DNA of 64,000 nt. It comes from Bacteroides sp. 519. Its GTDB lineage: Bacteria > Bacteroidota > Bacteroidia > Bacteroidales > Bacteroidaceae. Position 1 is the stretch's first letter. Every line of letters starts with the position of its first letter. Below the pieces are notes generated by a model, which saw only the letters and a list, made by a program, of their open reading frames with translations, had not been told where the DNA came from and did not search any database. The translations under genes were made by a program, and so were the position numbers. The DNA is taken from contig NZ_QVMJ01000003.1 in NCBI RefSeq assembly GCF_010500955.1, positions 159,890 through 223,889 of the forward strand. The letters are read 5' to 3'. This document shows, piece after piece, positions 58,401 to 64,000 of this stretch.

Positions 58401-61400
58401 TTACTCGATTAGTACAAAGCCTGCCCATTTTGTAATCTTGCTTTCTGGCTCCTTCCGGAATTTTCTTTGCGTATTTGCAAAAGCCCCCCGCAAAGAAGAA
58501 CCGGGAATCCATTGTTTATAGAACTCAACCATAAATTCCTGAGCTTCTTTATCGTTTACACTCCAAAGGGTGGTTATCATATTCTTAACACCTGCCAAAC
58601 GGAAAGCACGCTGCAAGCCATAAGCACCTTCATTGTTCATAATATCTCCCTTTGCAGTATTACAGGCAGAAAGCACAATTAGTTGAGTGCCGGATAGGTC
58701 AAGGCTGGATATTTCGTAGGCGGTGAGTACGCCATCTTCGGTTGCGTCGTCGGATAATTCGCTTGAGGTCCAGAAACGGTTGACTCCTGAAAAAACCATT
58801 CCCGAACGCATTAGTGGATTGCCGGATGCTTTATATGTGTTCTCGTCATCCGGAGCCAACCTAAAGTAAAAACCATGAGTAGAGACATGGATAATAGGGG
58901 GCGATTGTGAGGATAATGCTTTGAAATTACTTTCTGTTGCCTCATTCTTGGTATAAAGATTTGTTTCCCAACCCTTTGAGGTAAATAGTTTGGCAATGCT
59001 ATCTACTTCCATGCCCGAAAACCGAAGATCGCCAAATCCCTGCCCCCTGTCCATATCAAGGCTATCTACAAGAGAACGCATTAATGCTACATGTGTTTTT
59101 TCTTGCTTGAGTTTTTCTAATGTATAGTTTGTTTGTGTATAATCCATACCACCAAACAAAGCTATAGGCGGTTCTACTTTCAATAAATTTCCCTTGTTGG
59201 CAGATTTAATTTCTCTTGTGGATAATACATGATGAAGATTGTACTTATCTATCAAACAATTGCCTTGCGTATCTTTTAGGGCAGCAAAAGGCACATGGTG
59301 CAACAGGCCGGCAGATGCAATATAAATATCTGTTACACCCTGCAATTCATTATCTAACGATTGCCATATTAATGCATATAATCGATTTACCGAATCGGGA
59401 AGGGCTGCTTGTAAATCGGGCTCGCTGCAACAAGAAATTATTTTAGGTGATGTGTATTCCGGACGGATTAAAAGCACATAATAATTTACCTGATTACCGG
59501 GTGATTTGGCAAAGGCAAACTCTATGGCAGCTTCCCCTTGCTGAAGAGAGTTTTTTACATCCTGCCACGATTGGTTGTATTCGTTCTTAAATATCCGGTA
59601 TTGCCCCGATATACGAGTTAATTCTTTTTCTATCAGTTGCATTTCGGTTGTTAAGCTATCTACTTCTTTAATACGTCCACGTACACGGTTTAATATAATT
59701 TGTTCCTTTAGGTGTTTAATTTCATTCCACCATTTAATTAACTCTTCGTTGTTGCTTTTCAAAATAGCGTCTCTGGTTTGGGTAGAAGAGGTTAGTAACA
59801 GGTTTTTATGAAACAACTCTACATCGTAACACAACTCACTCACCGCTTTGCTATCCCTATTACGAAAAGAGAATCTTTTAATTGTATTGAAAACAGATTG
59901 GCGCGAGTTAAGAAACAGTTCTTTATCATCGGCTGGTAAAAATGTAAATCCATCAAAAATATTTTCTTTTACCGACTCCAATACTAACCGGAAATAGGGC
60001 ACTGCATCTTCGGGGTTATTTGCACCAATTGCCAATGCTATATTTTGTGCCAATAGTTTATAAACAGTATGTTGCTTTCCCAACTTAATATCATTCACTA
60101 TTTCCCAACCTTCCATAAAACACAACATTGCCTTCTGGTATTTTCTTTTTGTATAGTAGTATTCGCCTGCCTGATTCAATAATGTTGCATAAGCAATACT
60201 TTTTGTACCATACTTTGTTTTTATAGTTTTAACCAGAGAGGTTATTTCTCTCTCTCTTACATGTCCAGGGCGAGTAGAATTTAAAAGGCTCAGGTATTTT
60301 TCTGTAATTGTTATATAGGTTATATCTTTCTTACCCAAGTATTTCTTCTGAATCTTCCGGGCTTTGTTATAATGTTTTAAAGCTTGTTCTGTTTTATTTT
60401 TCTGCTCATATACTTTACCCAATGCATATATATTCTTCACATCAGATTGTTTTTCTTTTTTTGAACCTACTATCTTCTCAAAATGTTCTTCGGCTGCATC
60501 ATAATTGCCTATGGTCATATAAAAATTCCCGATTGAGCTATATAATTCATAGCTCATTGTTTCCAGTTGTTGGGTTTTTGCCAGTATTTCCTCGGCTTTG
60601 CTATAATTCTCCAGCTCCATATATGCCTCTATTAAACAAGCCAAATAATCAACATATTGATAATCAACAAGAGTAACTTCTGGATTAGGTATTGAGTTTA
60701 ATACCAATATAGTATCTTCGAAATAAAAATTATCCAAACATGCTTTTCCTAATAAAAACATAGCTGTATGCCAATCACTACTGTTTGTTAAGCCCTCTTT
60801 CTCGTAAATCAAGATGGCTTCTTTTAAATAGTCTATATGGTCTTCGGGAATACTGCCGGTTATACGCATATACTCCTGGCATTTCTTTACCAAAAAATAA
60901 GCATGCTGACGCTGTTGAGCAAAGTATTTTGCAGCAAATTCCAATCCTGGGTTATATTCAATAAGCACATCCTTATCTTTTAAATGTGCCGAGAAAGAAC
61001 GATTTATCTTCATAGCCAGTTCTAAGTCTATTTCCGGCTTTTTATTTATCCGCAGCCAGGCTTTATAGGCTTTGCGCATAGCTATATCGCCCCTTTCTAT
61101 ATCCAGATAAGCCAAAAACGGTTCCCATAACAATGAAATATTTTCACGACTGTACCTTGGAAATCTTTTTCTAAACTGATCGGATCGCTTCAACAGTTTT
61201 TTTGCTTGCATCACTTCGCCATGCTGCGCATGAGATTTACTTTCGTTTATTAAAAAACGAGCATGGTCGAACAGGGTTTCGTTAGTAAGGAGTTTTTTCA
61301 GCTTGCTTTCTCCCACACTATCAAACTGATTGAGTGCATTGATTAATTCTTCTTCAAGCCTTAAATCGGGTTCGTTTATCAGTATGTTCTGAATTTCAAA

Positions 61401-61703
61401 GAATATTTGTATGGCTTCCTCGTCTCGGTCTGTAAGTTTATGCGATACATAAAGCTCAAACAACAATGTAACATTTTCAATACTATGCTTAGGGAATTCT
61501 TTCCTTATTTTATTGGCCTCTTTGAAAAGATTCTCTGCTTCTTTCTTTTCATTGTAATTGAGGCTTAAAGTGCCTTCACGAATTAATTTTTTGGCATGTT
61601 CAAGTGGCGAATCCTTTGGCGGATAAACATAATCCGACTCTGCATTTTGTGCACATACAGAAAGTGGGAGAAAGATGATCAGGAAACAGATTACTTGTAT
61701 CAT
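58401..61703 (-). CDS. Exported TPR-CHAT protease-like protein
   Basis: CHAT domains are caspase-like (clan CD) cysteine proteases. This 1,100-residue chain starts with a signal peptide (about 1-19, IIFLPLSVCAQ). Many TPR-type helical repeats follow (about 50-520, for example YSSIGNFYMTIGNYDAAEEH), then a coiled region (about 640-700) and the CHAT domain (about 780-1100). The dyad His is in IIHVSTHGFYF (about 940) and the Cys in LIVLSACNTAKGD (about 1010); both are present. It is last in the operon with sigma factor, anti-sigma and caspase-like genes. Targets are unknown. A leader on a CHAT protein suggests a periplasmic site of action. Confidence 0.9.
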   Translation of the reverse strand: MIQVICFLIIFLPLSVCAQNAESDYVYPPKDSPLEHAKKLIREGTLSLNYNEKKEAENLFKEANKIRKEFPKHSIENVTLLFELYVSHKLTDRDEEAIQIFFEIQNILINEPDLRLEEELINALNQFDSVGESKLKKLLTNETLFDHARFLINESKSHAQHGEVMQAKKLLKRSDQFRKRFPRYSRENISLLWEPFLAYLDIERGDIAMRKAYKAWLRINKKPEIDLELAMKINRSFSAHLKDKDVLIEYNPGLEFAAKYFAQQRQHAYFLVKKCQEYMRITGSIPEDHIDYLKEAILIYEKEGLTNSSDWHTAMFLLGKACLDNFYFEDTILVLNSIPNPEVTLVDYQYVDYLACLIEAYMELENYSKAEEILAKTQQLETMSYELYSSIGNFYMTIGNYDAAEEHFEKIVGSKKEKQSDVKNIYALGKVYEQKNKTEQALKHYNKARKIQKKYLGKKDITYITITEKYLSLLNSTRPGHVREREITSLVKTIKTKYGTKSIAYATLLNQAGEYYYTKRKYQKAMLCFMEGWEIVNDIKLGKQHTVYKLLAQNIALAIGANNPEDAVPYFRLVLESVKENIFDGFTFLPADDKELFLNSRQSVFNTIKRFSFRNRDSKAVSELCYDVELFHKNLLLTSSTQTRDAILKSNNEELIKWWNEIKHLKEQIILNRVRGRIKEVDSLTTEMQLIEKELTRISGQYRIFKNEYNQSWQDVKNSLQQGEAAIEFAFAKSPGNQVNYYVLLIRPEYTSPKIISCCSEPDLQAALPDSVNRLYALIWQSLDNELQGVTDIYIASAGLLHHVPFAALKDTQGNCLIDKYNLHHVLSTREIKSANKGNLLKVEPPIALFGGMDYTQTNYTLEKLKQEKTHVALMRSLVDSLDMDRGQGFGDLRFSGMEVDSIAKLFTSKGWETNLYTKNEATESNFKALSSQSPPIIHVSTHGFYFRLAPDDENTYKASGNPLMRSGMVFSGVNRFWTSSELSDDATEDGVLTAYEISSLDLSGTQLIVLSACNTAKGDIMNNEGAYGLQRAFRLAGVKNMITTLWSVNDKEAQEFMVEFYKQWIPGSSLRGAFANTQRKFRKEPESKITKWAGFVLIE

Positions 61704-61731
61704 TGGCTTTTACTCTATCAACACAAACGCA

Positions 61732-62388
61732 TTACGGAAATTCTCTCATATTCTCTTTTACGTATTCGTACAATGTGTCTATCAATTCCGAACGATGTTT
61801 CAAGAATACTTCGTTCAATGATATATACATATCATCTTCCCATATATTTTCAACCTCTTTACTTCGATTGATTGTATGATTAAGTATGTCTGCCATCCTA
61901 TTCATTTTCAGAACTTGGCATGCTTGTACTACAGCAGGAGAAAGAACGATATCTCCTTCCCACGATTCGTAATTGATCCATTCCATCAGTACTACAAATG
62001 GATATTCTATGGAACTAATTTGGGGACATTCCTTTTCCCAACAGAGCCAAAAGTCAAATGCATATTTTTCGTGAATTGCATGTAGTACCTTATCAAGTGC
62101 ATCTTCTTTATTTTTGTTTTTGAGTAAACATAGTTTTGTTATGCTATGCGTATCCATTTCAAAATTTTGGATTGCTACTCCTAAATCATAATTGGCTGCT
62201 TCAAGGTATTGAACTGCTTGTTCTGTATTCAATGATTGCTTTTGCATGAATGTGTTGATTAAGTTTTTCTTAAATCGAGATTCTGCTTCAGCAACATTTC
62301 CTGCTGATTCTACCAACAATTTTTCAGCCTGATTAATTCCAATTGGGATCTTTTTTCGTAGTATCTTTATTTCTTCCAAATATTCCAT
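61732..62388 (-). CDS. Protein with two UBA/EF-Ts-N-like helical repeats
   Basis: The 218-residue soluble protein is not a family I recognise. Two N-terminal segments resemble three-helix UBA/TS-N domains: PIGINQAEKLLVESAGNVAE (about 15-35) and QSLNTEQAVQYLEAANYDLG (about 50-70), each with the leucine/alanine spacing of such domains. The C-terminal two thirds are acidic and aromatic without motif. It sits 29 bp upstream of the CHAT gene and 43 bp downstream of the anti-sigma gene, so it belongs to the operon. A role as a protein-binding adaptor is inference only. Confidence 0.65.
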   Translation of the reverse strand: MEYLEEIKILRKKIPIGINQAEKLLVESAGNVAEAESRFKKNLINTFMQKQSLNTEQAVQYLEAANYDLGVAIQNFEMDTHSITKLCLLKNKNKEDALDKVLHAIHEKYAFDFWLCWEKECPQISSIEYPFVVLMEWINYESWEGDIVLSPAVVQACQVLKMNRMADILNHTINRSKEVENIWEDDMYISLNEVFLKHRSELIDTLYEYVKENMREFP

Positions 62389-62431
62389 TTGTTTGTACTT
62401 ATGTGTGTCACAAAATATTTTGAACCGGATT

Positions 62432-63187
62432 TCAAAACCATCTTTTTTGTTTTATCTGTTTTAACAAGTTATTTGCTTTACCGGCATACTCTCCTTCTTT
62501 GAGTTGCTCAAGTAGTTCAATGCTTTTGGCCTCGTTGCCTTCCTTTAAATGCAATAGGGCCAGGTACCATTGTGCATCTTGCACAAACAACTCGCCATTG
62601 GTTATTACATACTGTAAGATGGTTACAGCCTCGCTGGCGGCTCCGGTTTCTATTTTACAAACAGCATTGTAAAACAACACATCCTCTGAGAGATATGCTT
62701 TATCAACAACTGCAATTATGGGGTCGAGAAGTTTAGGAACCTCACTGTATTTTTGTTCTTTGTACAAATCAAGTGCTTGCTGTATATCTATTTTCTGTGG
62801 AATACTAAGTTGGGTACTACTACTCCGGCTATAGTCTTCTTCGTATGCAAGGGGGGCATAATACATGTCGTAAAGTTCGCCCGACGAATACTTGTTACCC
62901 AAACCAATATAGAACAGTAAGAAAATAGAGGCTGCTGCCAACAAACCAATCAGCGGCCTGATTCGCCGTTTTGTTGCTGCGGGTTTCTTTTTCTCGTTCT
63001 CCAGCATTTCGGCAAGTGCTTCCTCTTCATGTAAACGCTCTAAACTGTCGACTAGTGCTTGGGTAAACTCCAATTGTTCTCTGAATTTGGGTTCGTTGTG
63101 CAACAACTCCCGAAACAGTGTTTCTTCTTCGGCTGATAGTTCGTAGCGTATATAGCGATCAATAATTACTTCCCAATCTTTGTTCAT
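62432..63187 (-). CDS. Anti-sigma-like membrane protein with periplasmic TPR
   Basis: The cytoplasmic head (IDRYIRYELSAEEETLFREL, about 8-27) resembles the zinc-less anti-sigma helix bundle. A membrane helix follows at about 80-102 (IGLLAAASIFLLFYIGL), then a TPR-like C-terminal part (about 135-250, QKYSEVPKLLDPII, WYLALLHLKEGNEAKS). The start overlaps the end of the sigma factor gene by 4 bp, the usual arrangement for a sigma/anti-sigma pair. It would hold the sigma factor at the membrane until a periplasmic signal is read by the TPR part. Confidence 0.82.
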   Translation of the reverse strand: MNKDWEVIIDRYIRYELSAEEETLFRELLHNEPKFREQLEFTQALVDSLERLHEEEALAEMLENEKKKPAATKRRIRPLIGLLAAASIFLLFYIGLGNKYSSGELYDMYYAPLAYEEDYSRSSSTQLSIPQKIDIQQALDLYKEQKYSEVPKLLDPIIAVVDKAYLSEDVLFYNAVCKIETGAASEAVTILQYVITNGELFVQDAQWYLALLHLKEGNEAKSIELLEQLKEGEYAGKANNLLKQIKQKRWF

Positions 63188-63735
63188 AACAAGTCCTCCC
63201 TTTTAAGTTTTTCTTTTACGGTTAGTCGTATCTTCTCCATACAGGTCGACTTTTTGTTTTTGGCCACTTGTTCGCTTTTGTAGCCCATGGCCTGAGCTAT
63301 TTCTTTCATATTTTTTTCTTCCCAATAGCAAAGATTCAGCACTTCTTTACATGGACTTTTCAGCTTAGCAATCTGTTCATAAAGAATAGTATATTTTTCT
63401 TCTTTTTGATAAGAACCATCACAATAAGATTCTACTTCGCGTTCTAAATTGTTTGTAGATGGCTCTGCAAATCTGTCTTCGTGTTTAAAATGAGCCATTA
63501 GTTTGTTTTTGGCTATAGTAAACAGATAGTCTTTCCACGATTTTATCTGGGCATTTTTTAACTTAATGGCTTCTATCAAACTCAGAAAACTGTCTTGATA
63601 AATATCGTCCAATATATATGCATCGTAAAACCGGTATTGGCGTGCAATCGAGTCGAAGAACTTTTTCCTTAACATGTTGTATACCTCTTCCATTTTCTTA
63701 TTGGACTGCAACAGGTCATTTATTTCCTTATTCAT
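63184..63735 (-). CDS. ECF-type RNA polymerase sigma factor
   Basis: Region 2 is seen in DDIYQDSFLSLIEAIKLK and WKDYLFTIAKNKLMAHFKHE (about 45-80). Region 4 is seen in SPCKEVLNLCYWEEKNMKEI, AQAMGYKSEQVAKNKKS (about 130-165). The 183 residues fit ECF sigma-70 factors. It overlaps the upstream caspase-like frame and the downstream anti-sigma gene by 4 bp each (ATGA). The likely regulon includes its own operon, but no promoter for it is inside the window. Confidence 0.92.
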   Translation of the reverse strand: MNKEINDLLQSNKKMEEVYNMLRKKFFDSIARQYRFYDAYILDDIYQDSFLSLIEAIKLKNAQIKSWKDYLFTIAKNKLMAHFKHEDRFAEPSTNNLEREVESYCDGSYQKEEKYTILYEQIAKLKSPCKEVLNLCYWEEKNMKEIAQAMGYKSEQVAKNKKSTCMEKIRLTVKEKLKREDLL

Positions 63736-64000
63736 CTTCCTAACTTAAAGGTTTTGTGTTCAATAGTGCTTTCGCAATAAGGTGTTTGCTTTTCTTTAGC
63801 GCTTGTATAAATCTCGCTGGTTTCGATGGCCTTTATCAACCCTCTTACTGTATATCCTGTTGGGTTTTTGCTCAACAAGTTGTACAGCGCATAAGATAAA
63901 CGGCCATAGTGTATTCCTTTGGTTACTAGTTTGTATTCGCGGTTGGCCTCGTTGGCCTGGCAGGCCGATATTTCGGTTATTGGGGCCATCCGAGGATTGT
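63732..64000 (-). CDS. Caspase-like (peptidase C14) protein, C-terminal part, cut by window end
   Basis: The frame is open through the window edge (NPR before the first Met), so only the C-terminus is seen. The wording ITEISACQANEANREYKLVT followed by GRLSYALYNLLSKNP matches the end of bacterial metacaspase/caspase p20 domains, where the catalytic Cys sits in SACQ. The His would lie outside the window. It overlaps the sigma gene by 4 bp. The pairing with a CHAT protein means two clan CD proteases in one operon. Confidence 0.75.
   Translation of the reverse strand, partial: NPRMAPITEISACQANEANREYKLVTKGIHYGRLSYALYNLLSKNPTGYTVRGLIKAIETSEIYTSAKEKQTPYCESTIEHKTFKLGR

Noticed and set aside
58401-61703. 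Craspase-type (gRAMP with TPR-CHAT) system
   Set aside because: A TPR-CHAT protein is present, but no gRAMP/Cas7-11 gene or CRISPR array is in the window, and this CHAT protein has a signal peptide.

Overview
The window looks like chromosome from a gut- or anaerobic-type Bacteroidota, most likely order Bacteroidales. The grounds are SusC/SusD outer-membrane pairs, a hybrid two-component system (HTCS) regulator, TAnnTTTG -7 promoter boxes without Shine-Dalgarno dependence, a CdaA-FolP pair, an RluD-Ddl-acyltransferase order, and moderate AT richness. Genus cannot be fixed from the sequence alone. No rRNA, tRNA or CRISPR array was seen.

Layout. (1) 286-21307 is a polysaccharide utilization locus: an HTCS regulator on the minus strand, split by one in-frame amber codon, then plus-strand susC, susD, GH20, GH2, GH29, a DUF4861 protein and a GH43-GH105 fusion. 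Together these would bind, import and trim a branched glycan carrying HexNAc, beta-galactose, fucose and a uronate-containing backbone. (2) 21415-25029 holds a serine-rich secreted protein, a CvfB-like S1 protein and a DUF937-OmpA fusion. (3) 25119-30551 is accessory: a decayed hipB/hipA toxin-antitoxin locus interrupted by an integrase remnant, a compact C5 methyltransferase-DUF262-HEPN operon (probable defence) and a broken metallo-hydrolase. (4) 30712-57868 is mostly housekeeping: GH20, rhodanese, acyltransferase, Ddl, RluD, PASTA, L34, EF-P, glycosyltransferase, protease, RadC, DUF59, LpxH, alkaline phosphatase, AckA-Pta, transglutaminase-like protein, PmbA/TldD, CdaA, FolP and MurF. (5) 58401-64000 is a minus-strand operon: caspase-like protein (cut by the window edge), ECF sigma factor, anti-sigma/TPR membrane protein, UBA-like protein and an exported TPR-CHAT protease.

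The most unusual material is non-coding. At least fifteen intergenic gaps are filled by long imperfect palindromes whose arms are built from short local tandem words. The words differ at every locus, yet the two arms of one locus complement each other. Eight loci share an apical core CCATGCGG, and five share the full 14-mer CCATGCGGCATCGT. Most abut or supply the stop codon of a neighbouring gene. Separately, four arrays of exactly five 22-23 bp dyad-containing units sit at transcription-unit ends, and two nested 34-37 bp perfect palindromes occupy other gaps. A 16-bp inverted repeat upstream of susC could be an invertible switch.

All calls rest on reading the sequence and on general family knowledge; no database search was run.
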